From Apodemus sylvaticus (lineage: Eukaryota; Chordata; Mammalia; Rodentia; Muridae): 64,000 nt of DNA. Location of the stretch: NCBI RefSeq assembly GCF_947179515.1, contig NC_067481.1, forward strand, positions 84,616,845-84,680,844. The letters are read 5' to 3'. Made by a program: the position numbers and the translations under genes. Every line of letters begins with the position of its first letter. The stretch's first letter is position 1. The notes beneath the pieces are model-generated. The model did no database searches. It worked only from the letters and a program-made list of their open reading frames with translations, and was not told where the DNA came from. Shown in pieces: positions 1-15,885 of the stretch.

Positions 1-152
1 GGGGGGTCACATATTAGAGGCCCTGTACTCCAGACTTATATTACTATTCATAAGAATAGCAAAATTATAGTTATGAAGTAGCAACAAATTAATTTTATAG
101 TTTGGGGGGGTCACCAAAATATGACGAACTATATTAAAGGGTCTTAGATGGG
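1..152 (-). mobile_element. URR1-type hAT-Charlie DNA transposon fragment
   Basis: The segment reads like the internal and 5' part of the rodent nonautonomous hAT element URR1 in reverse: AGCAAAATTATAGTTATGAAG, then a G-run with GGGTCACCA, then TTAAAGGGTCTTAGA. The window edge and decay remove the inverted ends. Strand is set by calling the CAGTGGTTCTCAACCTTCC end the start. Three other copies of the family occur in the window (27.6, 39.9 and 49.4 kb). Confidence 0.75.
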
Positions 153-298
153 GTATCATAACAGAAAGAGCTCTAACAGATTTGGGACAGAGAATTAAAA
201 AAAAAAAACCAAGATGGAAAAATGTGTTTATAGAAAGTACAGTTACCTTAAAACACCATTAAGACAGTAGTCAGAGGACATCTCTACTCAAAGACAAC

Positions 299-668
299 TG
301 GTTACTTTTCTATGATAAGCTATCCTGACACAGACAGTGTTACGGAAGAAAGGGCCTATTTTCATTTATAGTTCAGAAAGTGATCTGGTCTATCACAGTA
401 GAAGGCACAGCAAACACACAGGCATGGTGGCAGGAACTGGAAGCTGACTCATCACAATTTCATCCGCATGCAGGAAATAGAGAAGGAAAACAGGAAATGG
501 AGTAAGGCTGTAAAAACTTAAAGTCCACCTACTTTGAGTGACACACTTCCTCCAGCAAGGTTCAACATTCTAGAGGTTCCAAAATGCTCTTAAATTGCCC
601 CACCACTAGGGCCCAACCGTGATACGTGAGCCTATTTGGGACATTTCTCATTCAAACCATTGCAAACA
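299..668 (-). mobile_element. MaLR-like solo LTR, antisense, diverged
   Basis: The order of landmarks (GGTTACTTTTCTATGATAAG, GGAAGAAAGGGCCTATTTTC, GGCATGGTGGCAGGAACTGG, GACACACTTCCTCCAGCAAG, TTCTCATTCAAACCA) matches a common murine LTR family of the ERVL-MaLR type read backwards. No internal retroviral sequence accompanies it. The subfamily cannot be assigned by eye and no clean 5-bp TSD was found. Confidence 0.5.
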
Positions 669-1617
669 GTGAGGCATTTCTAACTCCTCTCCATATCTAC
701 TTTAATAAAGAAGTTAGTCAGATTCTTTAGGATCACATTGGCCACTTATATTTGCTAAATTAAAGAAGCCCTATCATTTTAAGAACTCTAATTTCTGTTA
801 AATTAACAGATAATATTCTAATAGAATAGCTAAAACATACTGTAAGGTGGTTGCATCTACCTTCCATCCTTCCTTTTTCTTTCTATTAATATTTCATAAG
901 TCAGAAAGCATGACCTTGTGTCTGGGCTGGTTAATGTTAGCCTGGAGAGGCTAGTTTCCCTCCAGTTCTCTCTCCTTTCCCAACAAGTCTATCTATTATT
1001 CATCTTCTGTTCTTTATTATGCTTCTAGATGAATGAGTAAATAACTTTTGACTTAACATACTAGATGGACCCCATTCCCTTGCCATATAGTAAGATCTGC
1101 TAGAGACATATGACCTATTATCAGATAAGAATGAACTAATATCAGAAAATGTATGAAAGTGGCAAGAGACACTACTTGTGTTGATAAAGACAGTGTATTA
1201 TGGGATACGAATCAGTAGAACCCTGGAAAGAGGCAACTTTCAGCTGCTTTTGAGAGTGAGATGTTGCATAAGGGCACTGAGTCCAGAGGCACTGGGAGAG
1301 TCAGACACTCAACAGTATCGTTTATGCATTTAGCTTTACTTGAAATAAGTTTACCATGAACCTGATTAGATTTCTTCGAACTGTTTGCATTTTTTTATTA
1401 TTTCACTAGCAAAACAGATTTGAACCAGTGTGACATTCAGGCCTTGCTAAGCAGAGTACACACTCTCTTCAGATTGCAGTGACTGGGATTCAGGGGTGCA
1501 GAGCAGTAACCAAGACAGGGTCTCTCAAGATTGGGCGGACAGTCATTCCAGAAGCAAAAAAAGGGGGGCTCTCTTTCGCTCCCTGTTGTTGCTAAGCAAT
1601 CTCTACCAATAAAAAAC
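669..1617. other. no recognised feature
   Basis: AT-rich unique-looking sequence. I see no exon-like frame, SINE or LTR. Confidence 0.5.
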
Positions 1618-1715
1618 AAAGAAGGAGGAAGATGAGAAGGAGGAGAGAAGGAAGCAGAGAGGGGGATAGAAAAGGAAAGGAAAGGAAAAGAAAGAAGCAA
1701 AGAAAAAAGAAGCCT
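1618..1715. repeat. purine-rich (GGA/GAAA) low-complexity tract
   Basis: Nearly uninterrupted A and G on the + strand. It gives rise to antisense open frames rich in Phe, Leu and Ser that are not genes. Confidence 0.85.
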
Positions 1716-1874
1716 GTCTTCAGTGGCTTTCCTTGAGCCATGGAATTTGGATACGCCAGATCCAAATGTTGGGTCTTCTGGTTTCCAGGTGTGTAAAACA
1801 TTCTTTTCATTTATCTAATTTGCAATGTGTTTTGGCTATTTATAACTGGAAAAGTCTAAACAAGTTCCCTTGAG

Positions 1875-2035
1875 CCAGATACTATGATAAAACTTTTATG
1901 CACATGAGAAACAGGGATTAACCTGTTTTGTAAGTGGGAAAATGGCCACAGTAAGTTAAATGACTTATCCAAGGTCACGCCACAAGCACTTGAGAGCTCT
2001 AGAGCACAAACATTTGTCTTTAATCATTGCGTTAA
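1875..2035 (+). mobile_element. MIR SINE
   Basis: It carries the MIR core order: a downstream half with AAGTGGGAAAATGG, TTAAATGACTTATCCAAGGTC and a terminal AGAGCACAAAC. MIR is a mammal-wide tRNA-derived SINE inactive for a very long time, and the divergence here fits that. Confidence 0.7.
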
Positions 2036-2904
2036 GTGGCTTCCAGGTGAGTTCCTCTGCTATTCGGGATTCTCAGCCTCTGATTTAGCAGCCAAGACCC
2101 ATGGGATTAGACAGGAATGGAGCAGAGTGGGTGTGATGAATGAGCTCACCAGTGTGTCCTCAGAATAAAAAAAAAACATTCATGGACGGTTTTGTCTGTT
2201 AGCTCTTCAGCAAAGCTCATAATAGCTATGGGTTCTGTTTGTCACTGTCAAACTCAACGCGTTCTATATTATTCATTGTGCTCCAAAACCAAGCATGCCT
2301 CCCGGGGGAATATGTATTCCCTAGCTTGAAGGAATGTTTAATAATGGTATCGAAAGCTGAGTCAGCTGCAGAGTCACTTTTCACTGCTTCTAAACTGCAG
2401 GAATGACACAAAGCACAAGTGCTTCTAACAGTGGCTAATTCCAGAGTTGCTGGTGGTCCTGTTTGTATCTAGGAAACAGATGTAATTGGGGAGAATTCAA
2501 TTATGGAAAGTAATAATAGTAGTAATAGTAGTAGTAGCAGCCATAGGAAAAACCTCAAATGGGAATCCCATGGGAAACTCATGCCCACAGTACACTATGA
2601 AGTCATGCCTTAGCCCCTTAGATTCTTCCTGCTTTGCCAAAATAGAGAAAAATCTCAATAGGCTGCGGGATTTGGTCACACGCTGCTCCTGTCCTACTCA
2701 GTACAGATTCTGGACAGCAGTTGGAGCATGCCCTTGCTTATTTCTTCCTTTAAGATGAGATCCTTTGTTTCAGCAATAAGGGTTCAGTCTAAGCCATTGG
2801 ACTCATCCTTCACATCAGCCTTGGGAATGAGTATGCTCAGTAGAGCTGTTTATCCATGTGTACATTGCCCACTGCTGTGCTAAGGAATCACTACAAAACC
2901 GATG
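2036..2904. other. no recognised feature; short GTA-type repeat
   Basis: Unique-looking DNA with an imperfect ATA/GTA trinucleotide run near 2508-2540. The 90-codon frame across it begins at TTG, not ATG, and its hydrophobic start is only the trinucleotide run, so it is not called a gene. Confidence 0.5.
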
Positions 2905-3082
2905 GCTCAGGCCTGTGAGGTGGCTCAGCAGATAAAAACACATCCCATGAAGCTGATGTCCTCAGTTTGTTCTCTAGGACTCTCATAGTAAAACAGAGCC
3001 AACTCCCAAGCTGTCCTTGAACTTACATACATGCAGATATACACATAATAAATAAATAAATAAATAAATAAAATGTAATTTT
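2905..3082 (+). mobile_element. B3-type SINE
   Basis: A GGTGGCTCAGCAGATAAA head (tRNA-like A-box region) is followed by a diverged body and an (AATA)n tail at 3048-3072. The body matches B3 better than B2: it lacks the GAGTTCAAATCCC block of young B2. Confidence 0.65.
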
Positions 3083-3282
3083 TAAGAAAGCAATATAAAC
3101 TTGTTATTTTACAATCTGGAGAACATAAGCCAAAATGAGACTTAAAGATAATGAATTAAGCTCACAGCATGGTGAGTTCCTTACAAAACCACCAAAAAAG
3201 TATTTGTTTCTGTGCTTACTGTGTCCAGTGGCTTCACTATTTGGGAGCTCCTGGCAGCATCTCTCTAATAACTCTTCCCATC

Positions 3283-3485
3283 GGGCTGGAGAGATGGCTC
3301 AGTGATTAAGAGCACTGACTGCAGTTAAGAGCACCAACTGCTCTTCTGAAGGTCCTGAGTTCAAATCCCAGAAACCACATGGTGGCTCACAACCATCCAT
3401 AACGAGATCTGACTTCCTCTTCTGGAGTGTCTGAAGACAGCTACACTGTACTCACATATATAATAAATAAATACATAAATAAATA
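3283..3485 (+). mobile_element. B2 SINE with internal duplication
   Basis: A full B2: GGGCTGGAGAGATGGCTCAG head, CCTGAGTTCAAATCCC B-box region, CACATGGTGGCTCACAACC body and an (AAATA)n tail. It is flanked by a perfect 16-bp TSD, AATAACTCTTCCCATC, at 3267-3282 and 3486-3501. Between the A- and B-box regions a roughly 19-bp unit beginning TTAAGAGCAC occurs twice (3306-3324 and 3325-3342), which is not the usual B2 structure. Confidence 0.93.
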
Positions 3486-3501
3486 AATAACTCTTCCCAT
3501 C

Positions 3502-3864
3502 ATTGCATCACCTTGTCCCAACTTTGACCTTTTTGACTTTCTTAGCAGCATCATTAAGACCCTGCATGGGACCAAGGGGAGCAAGGCAGATAGGAACCTG
3601 AAAGTCCACCTCCTAAGATTAGCTTTCCTGGTGCCATAAGGCTCTATGCAAGCTTCCAACAGAGTAAAAGAAACAAAAATCCTATCTTTGTCCTTAAAGA
3701 CAAAGAGAAAATTATTAAAATTTCTAAGTTGGTCCTCAGCTCTGTTTGCTTCACAACAGAGGCATAAACTGAATAAAAAGTGCCCTATGAACTTGAGAGT
3801 TTCCCCATCTCATACATATTGAGAAAACTAGCTTATTTAGAAGCCAAAAAAATTAAAAAATTAT
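3502..3864. other. no recognised feature
   Basis: Unique-looking sequence between the B2 and the next LTR-like repeat. Confidence 0.5.
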
Positions 3865-4272
3865 GATGAGTACCTTATTTTGCTTTTAATGCTGTGATAA
3901 ACACCATGACCAAAAGCAACTTGAGAAGGAAGGGTTTATTTCATCTTGAAACTTCCAGTCTATCCTGAATGGAAGTCAGGACAGGAACTCACAGCAAGAA
4001 CTTAGAGGCAGAAACTGAATTAGAGACCAGAGAGGAGTGTTCCTTACTGGCTTGCTCCTCACAGCTTGTTCAATAAGCTTCCTTGTATGACTCAGGCCCA
4101 CCCTCCCAGCTGTGACACCTCCCATAGTGATCCAGGACCTGTCACATCAATCATCCATCAAGGAAAATGTCCCACAGTCCTCTTTACAGGATGAAGGGAA
4201 TTTCTCATTGAGATTTCCTTCTCCCAGATGACTCTAGCTTGCATCAAGTTGACAATAAACTAACCAATACAC
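3865..4272 (-). mobile_element. MaLR-like solo LTR, antisense
   Basis: Landmarks ATAAACACCATGACCAAAAG, GGAAGTCAGGACAGGAACTC, GACTCTAGCTTGCATCAAG and TTGACAATAAACTAACCA give the order of a common murine LTR-type repeat read in reverse. The subfamily is not assigned. No internal coding region is present. Confidence 0.6.
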
Positions 4273-4624
4273 TAAATCAGATAAACTGGATTATAGATGT
4301 AATAAAAAAAAAAAACCTTAGGAGAAAAACAGATTAGTAAGGGCTAGAATAGAGAAGCAAGATGAGGGAACTTGAAGATTAAGTAATAACTTGATACCCA
4401 GGAAGAAGATCCTTGGAGATTTAGAAAATGCAATAGGCCAAAGTAAGAGGTAGAGAGAGCTATCGTTATGGCCTGCCACCAAGTATGTACATCAGGGACC
4501 GATGCAAAAGGAATCCTGACAACTGCAATGAAAACATATTAATACCAGCGCTATTGGCCTTAGGCAGAAGGGAAGTAGAACAGGAAATCAAGTGTTTTCT
4601 ACCTGCTAAGTCAGTAAACTTCAA

Positions 4625-4735
4625 AGGCAGAGGCAGGAAGATTACTACCATCTCCAGGACATCCTATGCTATGTAGCAAGATCCAGGTCAGCCAAGGTTC
4701 CTTACTAAGACTCCATCTCATAAATGTAAAAGAAA
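4625..4735 (+). mobile_element. ancient B1-like fragment
   Basis: GGCAGAGGCAGGAAGATTAC followed by a GCTATGTAGCAAGATCCAGG-like block and CTCCATCTCA resembles a decayed B1 (7SL-derived) monomer. The divergence is high and no TSD is visible. Confidence 0.35.
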
Positions 4736-5694
4736 GAAAAGCAAGAAAAATAATTCTAGAGTAGTGTGAAATGACTTCAACTGCTAAGTCCAGCCAGGTC
4801 ACAGTATTCCGTTTCACAGAAGCAGCAGGAAAGCCCACCTGAGCTGCCGCTGAGCAGATCAGCAGCTTTCTCACTGCAAACAAGGCTGAAAACAGCTGCC
4901 TTCAAACCACTGCTAGATCACAGAGCATAGGGAATGTGAAGCACAGAGCACAAGCCCTTGCACACACTGATGTGTAATGAAAGTCACGAGTAGTAGTAGT
5001 AGGCTAGCCATAATTGCTAAGAACTGCCTCTAGTTGGTAGAAGCAGAGCTGTCCAGACCTGGAAAGGCCTGAGGATTCACTTCTCCGGTTCTGGCTGAAG
5101 TCTGGAGAGATGGGGTGGCCTGCCCCACCGAGATGTAGTAGGTATGCTCAGTCGGATGCTGTTTTACCAAATTACGAACCTGAAGAAACCATCCACCGGT
5201 ACCCTTGAGCATGCAAAACCAGGGTTGACTCAAGAATCCTATTTGAAGGATCACTGAGTGTAAGCTGCCTCTTGTCAGGAGGCCCAGATGACAACGCCAA
5301 ATTCTGAAAATAGCAGTTTTCAAGTCTGTGCAAACCATTGACAGAGCAGACGCTTGAAAAAGGCCACTATGGAATTAAACTTAATTTGCCCAGCTTCCTC
5401 CAAACTATATTTTTACCTTAACTTTCAAGGGGGGAAAAGGGGTGAAAAAGAAAAGAGAAATTCCTCTTTAATCTCCAGAAGTATTAATAGAGCTATTATA
5501 TTTTTCCAGAAGATTTTAGAATTTCCCATCCCTAGAAATACATGCAAAAATCATTTCACAAAACACTTGGTGTTGTTCCTAATAAAAACAGTACCACACT
5601 AGAGTTGGTGTGGCTCCAGATAGGCAAACTATGTTCTTCTACTGCCACCATCTGGCAGACGCTGGGAAAAGACAGGCTGCTTGGTCTGTGTTTT
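4736..5694. other. no recognised feature
   Basis: Unique-looking sequence up to the TSD of the L1 stack. An open frame entering the L1 from here (from 5542) is a chance join of host DNA to ORF2 sequence. Confidence 0.5.
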
Positions 5695-5709
5695 AAGATT
5701 CTGCTCCAG

Positions 5710-9896
<4,187 letters not shown>

Positions 9897-11050
9897 AGAA
9901 AAGAAACTGGCGAAGACCCTTGAGGACATCGGTACAGAGAGGAAAAGTTTCTGAACAGATCACCAATAGCGTATGCTCTAAGGTCAAGAATTGACAAATG
10001 GGACCTCATAAAATTACAAAGTTTCTGTAAGGCAAAGGACACCACAAAAAGGACAAATCAGCAACCAACAAATTGGGAAAAGATCCTCACCAACCCTACA
10101 TCAGATAGAGGGCTAATATCCAATATATATAAAGAACTCAAGAAGTTAGACTCCAGAAAACCAAATAACCCTATTAAAAAATGGAATACAGAGTTAAACA
10201 AAGAATTTTCACCTGAAGAACTTTGGATGGTGGAGAAGCATCTTAAAAAATGCTCAACTTCATTAGTCATTAGGGAAATGCAAATCAAAACAACCCTGAG
10301 ATTTCACCTTACACCAGTCAGAATGGCTAAGATTAAAAATTCAGGAGACAGCAGGTGTTGGCGAGGATGTGGAGAAAGAGGAACACTCCCCCACTGCTGG
10401 TGGGGTTGCAAATTGGTACAACCACTCTGGAAATCAGTCTGGCGGTTCCTCGAATACTGGGCACCTCACTTCCAGAAGATCCTGCTATACCACTCCTGGG
10501 CATATACCCAGAAGATTCCCCAGCATGTAATAAGGATACATGTTCCACTATGTTCATAGCAGCCCTATTTATAATTGCCAGATGCTGGAAAGAACCCAGG
10601 TATCCCTCGACAGAAGAGTGGATGCAAAAAATGTGGTACATCTACACAATGGAGTACTATTCAGCCATTAGAAACAATGAATTCATGAAATTCTTAGGCA
10701 AATGGATGGAGCTGGAGAACATCATACTAAGTGAGGTAACCCAGACTCAAAAGATGAATCATGGTATGCACTCACTGATAAGTGGTTATTAACTTAGAAA
10801 ACTGGAATACCCAAAACATAATCCACACATCAAATGAGGTGCAAGAAGAAAGGAGGAGTGGCCCCTTGTCCTGGAAAGACTCAGTGAAGCAATATAGGGC
10901 AAAACCAGAACGGGGAAGTGGGAAGGGTTGGATGGGAAAATAGGGGGAAGGAAGGGGGCTCATGGGACTTTTGGGGAGTGGGGGTCTAGAAAAGGGAAAA
11001 TCATTTTAAATGTAAATAAAAAATATAACAAATAAAAAAATGAAAAAAAA
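9897..11050 (+). mobile_element. L1 copy 3 of the stack, 5'-truncated
   Basis: It begins immediately after the A-run of copy 2 at AAAAGAAACTGGCGAAGACC, in the C-terminal third of ORF2, and runs to the 3' UTR and poly(A) at 11038-11050. The ORF2 relic is split by frameshifts (pieces at 10227-10559 and 10355-10792). The downstream TSD copy AAGATTCTGCTCCAG follows at 11051-11065 and pairs with 5695-5709. Confidence 0.92.
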
Positions 11051-11339
11051 AAGATTCTGCTCCAGTAAAATCTCTCCTGTTCTCATAATTCCTTCTCTCC
11101 AACCTTGTAGATGCACAGTTGTAGGTAGCTTCTTTGCTGAAAACTGCTACTTATGATGAGTAACCCACCAACAGTTCCAGGATTCTGGAAGGACGATAAA
11201 CAAGAAAACTACCCAAATGCATTTGCATCTAGCAAGAATCTGATGGAGGAAGAAACAGAGTTTCTCTCCTTGTCTTATGGGAATGGATAGCGTGGGCTGG
11301 ATTCCCTGGCTCTCCTGACACCCCAACACTAGAGAGCCG

Positions 11340-11450
11340 GAGACAGGGGGTTCACTGCAAGTAAGCTCAGCCTAGTCTAAATAGAAGTTCCAGGTTAGCC
11401 CAAATTACTTGGCAAGCAAGACCCTGTCTCAAAACACAAAAAGCAAGCAA
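11340..11450 (+). mobile_element. decayed B1/B4-like fragment
   Basis: Only the right-hand end is recognisable: GCAAGCAAGACCCTGTCTCA followed by an A-rich tail with CACAAAAAGC. The left part is too diverged to assign. Confidence 0.35.
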
Positions 11451-11835
11451 ATGGAACGTGAAATGGAACAATTCTTATCTGATGAATTCAGCCAAATCGC
11501 AGAGTCCAGTAAACGTGAGACACGCTGAACCAACGTCCACCTGAGCGGCCGTCCCGGTAAGGCATCAGAAAGGCAAGATGAAGGTCGACAACAAATGTGC
11601 GCCAAGTGCACCTGGCCTCTGATATCTCGTGCTTCTTGAAGCCTGGCGGGAAACGGCTCCAGCGCTGACTTGGAGCAGAGTAATACGTCTCTATCCAGGT
11701 CTCTGTCAGTTCTGATAAGACGCTCTATGCCACAGTAACAACCCATAAAAATCTCAGTGTCGTAATCCAGGGGAAGTTTATCACACAAATCCACGCAGCC
11801 AAAGCTCCAAGTGTTTATCACGCTACACTGCACTT
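11451..11835. other. CpG-richer non-repeat patch
   Basis: By hand count there are about 19 CpG dinucleotides in roughly 375 bp, far more than in neighbouring unique DNA, at only moderate GC content. No repeat family is recognised. An antisense open frame of 134 codons (11429-11833) covers it, but it opens with GTG and resembles nothing I know, so no gene is called. A regulatory element, a lncRNA exon or a recently methylation-protected segment are all possible. Confidence 0.4.
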
Positions 11836-12399
11836 GTCTATTTTTTTTTTCCGTGACAGACGGTGAGCATCTTGGAAGCAGGAGCTGGGTTCATTTCTGA
11901 CACTTAACTCCTGAAGTATATATGCTCAGAGAATATCTATCGAACAAGAGAGCTGACAAAAGGCCATATGAACATCTTTATCAGGAGCTTGGCCACTCCC
12001 TTCTGCATCTTTAGATCTTAAGTGGGGATGGCTTATCCCCAGTGACCATTTTATACTTCAATAGCACTCACTGGCTTCCCTCGGCCTGTGCTATAGGATC
12101 ATATCCAGATAAACGAATGTGAATTAACGAAGACTGCTGGCAAATAGGTATCCATAGCAGCCAGGAGAATTCTTGAATTCTTGGCCTAGAGGTGAGACTG
12201 ACAGATCTGAACACACTCCGCCACAGCCCATACAAAGAGACTGCTTGGGAGCTACTGGAGGAAATTGCATTGCGGCAAAGTAATAGATGTCAAAAGCGAA
12301 GAGACCTTGTAAACACGTCAGTGATTTTTTTTTAAAAATGGGGGTAAAATATTACATTTGTAAAAGGAAATGAAAGTAAATGTTGGCATGTACATTTTT
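11836..12399. other. no recognised feature
   Basis: Unique-looking sequence leading into an antisense L1 3' UTR. Confidence 0.5.
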
Positions 12400-12960
12400 A
12401 TTAATGAGTTTATTTATTTACTTTATATTTTGATCACAGCTTCCCCTCCTTTCTCTCATCCAGGTTCCTCTCTCTCACCTCCAGTATCCCCGCCCCCATC
12501 CAACCTTCCTCTTTTTCTCCTCAAAAAAGGACAGGCTTCCCATGGGTATCAACCAGCCTTGGCATCAATCACGTTGCAGTACAACTAGGCACAACTGCTT
12601 CTACTGAGGCTAAACAAGGCAGTCCAGTTAGATGAAAGGGACCCAAAAACAGACAACAGACAGCCCCTGCCCCTGCTGTTAGGAGTCCCGCATGAAGACC
12701 CCACTGAACAACTGTTATCCATGGCAAAGAACCTAAGTCAGTCCCGTACATGCTCTCTAGTAGGCAGTTCAGTTTCTGGGCCCCTATGAGCCCAGGTTAG
12801 TTGATCCTGTAGGTTTTCTTGTGGTGTCATAGATCCCTCTGCCTTCTTCCATCCTTCCGTCACCTCTTCCACAGGATTTCTCAAGCTCTTCCTAATGTTT
12901 TGGTTGAAGGTCTGCATCTGTTTCCATCAGAGACTGAACTTAGGCTGCGAACAGCTATCT
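12400..12960 (-). mobile_element. old (Lx-type) L1 3' UTR, antisense
   Basis: Pyrimidine-rich start, then landmarks typical of an old murine L1 3' UTR read backwards: CAACAGACAGCCCCTGCCCC, GTTAGGAGTCCCGCATGAAG, CCTATGAGCCCAGGTTAGTT, TGGTGTCATAGATCCCTCTG and CTGCATCTGTTTCCATCAGA. It is diverged, with no clear TSD. Confidence 0.8.
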
Positions 12961-13104
12961 TGAAACTTCCTTTCTAAAAACCATATTGTTCTTCTCTGCT
13001 TTTTGGCAAAACCTTTATGCTCCAGGCTGTGTGTGCCAGGCTAGCCTAGCACCTTTGGCTATCTATATTACAGAGTAAATACAAGAAATACTCCATAGAA
13101 ATAT

Positions 13105-13205
13105 TTATGTATTTTTTCTTTGATTTTGAAACAGGTATCACTATGCTGCCCAGGTGGGCCTTGAGCTTCCAATCCTCCTGTCTCAGACTCCAGTGTCCCC
13201 CTATG
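13105..13205 (-). mobile_element. B1-like fragment, antisense
   Basis: TTGAAACAGGTATCACTATG, GCCCAGGTGGGCCTTGAGCT and AATCCTCCTGTCTCAGACTC follow the order of an old B1 monomer in reverse. Partial copy. Confidence 0.55.
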
Positions 13206-15834
13206 TAATTTCTGAAGAGTTTACAGACTATAATTTTGTGTCTAAAATGAAATAGAGTGCTTACCATGAAATTATAAAAATATGCTGGGATGAAAAATCT
13301 GAATATTGATCTTACAGCTTAGTAAGAAATCCAGAGTACCTTATCCAAAAATAAGATGTTATAGTAATTTTAATAGTAATCATGCTTCTATCCTTGCACT
13401 TTTAAATTAAATAGTGGATTGTAATTTATACTGAAAACAAAGCATAAATCCTGATTTCTTCTTCATGGCTAACACAAGACACTGATCCTGGTTTCCGATA
13501 AAGAGCACAACACACCCCTGCCGTGGTCAGAGGGAGTACCGCACTGCCCCAGGCTTAAATTCGCCTGACCTGCATACTCACATTAGACAAGATGATTATT
13601 ACTGGCCTGCAAAATACTAACCAAAGAGCCGACAGATTACACAGTCTGTCTCCTAAGTGGTATGTTGCTATGGTTTCCAACTGAAAGGACAGATTTCTCG
13701 CTGTTAGGTTATCCAAATTCACCAGGATTGTACCAAAATGTTTCTGCAAAGCAGTGGGCTATCTTTTAAACACAGCTTCATTTGGTCAAATCCATCTCAG
13801 ATCATCAGGCAGCATGCTGTTTTATAGAGGGGTGTCTTCATCGAGTGCCCTAGAGTTAGCAGGAGACCCATAAGGCTGAGGCAGAGCCCTGATGTCTGTG
13901 CATAGAAGAATTTTTCTTGAACTATCTATAACTCCTATGCAAACATGGGAATGCAGTGCTCCTGTACATAAACAAGCCTTCAAAACTCCACAAACACTCT
14001 TCAGATGAAGCTAAGTCAATCAGCCTGCTGTGCCTTTCCTTCTGCAGTCAGGGTCCTTTCCTGCTCTCATTTGGTTTGAGTTACCCACCCAACTCAGCTG
14101 CAAGGCATATTTGCCTTCTATATTTCACTCAGAACTCCCATAAAACACCAGGTTTTCATGTTAGCAGTATCTTGCACATGCTGTTTATTTTGAATTCTTG
14201 GCCTACCTTGATTCTTATACCTCCTTCAGGGCTCGAATTAAATATTCTTCCTGAGGTACCCATCACTGTCATCAAAATTAATATTCATTATGCCATCTGA
14301 CAGAACCCTACATTTTCATTTGGTAGTGCTCACCAAATTCTGTATTTCTGTGATTTTCTAGTACATACACACGTACACATACACACACACATACAAGCTG
14401 AAAAGCATAGGCTATATTTTTTTAGTCTCCACTAAAATGACAAAACTTGGCCCATGGTTATTTAATATTGAGTGAATAAGCCAGCCAACTAATTTTAATC
14501 TACTTTTAATTAATAACTAGGCAGGACTGGTTGTCTACTTATGTACTTAACCAATATTAAAATTGATCATTTCAAAGCAATCCTTGCCTTAATAACTACA
14601 AATACGGGAAGAAAATAAACAAATCTCTACATACAAAGAAAAAAACATTCCTATTGTGTCATGGAACGCAATCTTGACGGTAAACACAACACGCCCAACA
14701 TAGTTGTGCTGTACAGTCATCTGAAGGATAATATCTGTCTTAGGGTAAGTTTAAGTTTACCCTGAACATATAGTTAGGATGAAAGAAAGGCAGAGATTCC
14801 ATGAGAGAAGGAGAGGAAAATTTGAAAGGTGTGAATAAGACTCAAGGGCTCTGTTTAACTCCTTCCCTCAGGTTTAATAAGGGTCTGATAAGAGTTCCTC
14901 TGGGAAACAGAAGAACAGGTTTGAAAAGGGGAGCAGGTGGTGGCGGTAGTAGAAATGTAGCTTGTTCTATGATAAAAGAAATGTAGAGAGTACATCACTA
15001 GCACAAAGGAGCTGAGAAAGGCAGTAGCTCCCGGAGACCTGGCTCTTCATGGGTTAACCAAAGATGTCCTCAAGGTGCTGCATGAGGGCTCTGATGTTTG
15101 CTTTGGTTCCTTCTTCAGAGCTGAGAATGTTGGAATTTGACAAAGGACCATTAGGGTGAAGCTTCTTCTGGTCAAGGGAATCACCACTCTGGGCTGTGTG
15201 GAGACCTAACAATGGTCGACTCAATGACCTGGTTGAGTTATCACTCCTTGCCCCAAGGAAGGAAGCTCATTTTAAGTCATGCTAAATATAATGATGTGAA
15301 AATGATTCCTTTAATGAAATACTGTACTTTTTCCTCCCCAGAATTTCCACCCCCTGGGGCAGACCCATCCGAAACACATACTAGTTCGTAAGTCTAAACA
15401 CTGTTCTGAGTTATACAGAAACAAATGTAATATTTCCATTTATTCCTTCCTAATTTTGTACTAAGCATTCTTTCTTTAAGATGCTGGACTTGCTGAATCT
15501 TTCTTGATAGCCCTCTTCCCCACTATGTGGCTGCCTGGCACCATGTGGACAACTCCCATTATAGCTTAACTTAAGCAGCTTGGCTAATTTTTTATTTCTC
15601 TTCCCCACTGTCCTCCTATGGGCAGCAGCCAACATATACAGCTTGCCTGCCTTTGTATGTTTTTTCTTTTAAATTAATAAAATTGTCCTTGAACTTAAAA
15701 TGTTTCCTATAAGGAAGAGATAAAGTGTTACCTTTGTCATAAAAGTCCCAACAATCAAATGAACCAGAAGCAGGCAAGAAATATTTTGGTTTTCTCTTAA
15801 GTTCAAAACATGCACAGAGACCCAGACATATCAC
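13206..15834. other. no recognised feature; short CA-rich runs
   Basis: Mostly unique-looking sequence, with a small CA/TACA-rich run near 14362-14395. Short open frames here (for example 13956-14300) show no domain or exon signal I can support. Confidence 0.5.
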
Positions 15835-15885
15835 AGACATATGCACACACACATACACACATATACACACATATATATGTACACA
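15835..15885. repeat. CA/TA-rich simple repeat
   Basis: Imperfect (CA)n and (AT)n directly before an LTR. Confidence 0.8.

Noticed and set aside
2486..2758. 90-codon + frame with a hydrophobic start and several cysteines, resembling a small secreted protein
   Set aside because: It begins at TTG, not ATG. The hydrophobic part is only a GTA/ATA trinucleotide run, and there is no splice or polyadenylation context.
11429..11833. 134-codon minus-strand frame in non-repeat, CpG-richer DNA
   Set aside because: It opens with GTG, and no family or conserved motif is recognised. I kept the composition as a finding but did not call a gene.
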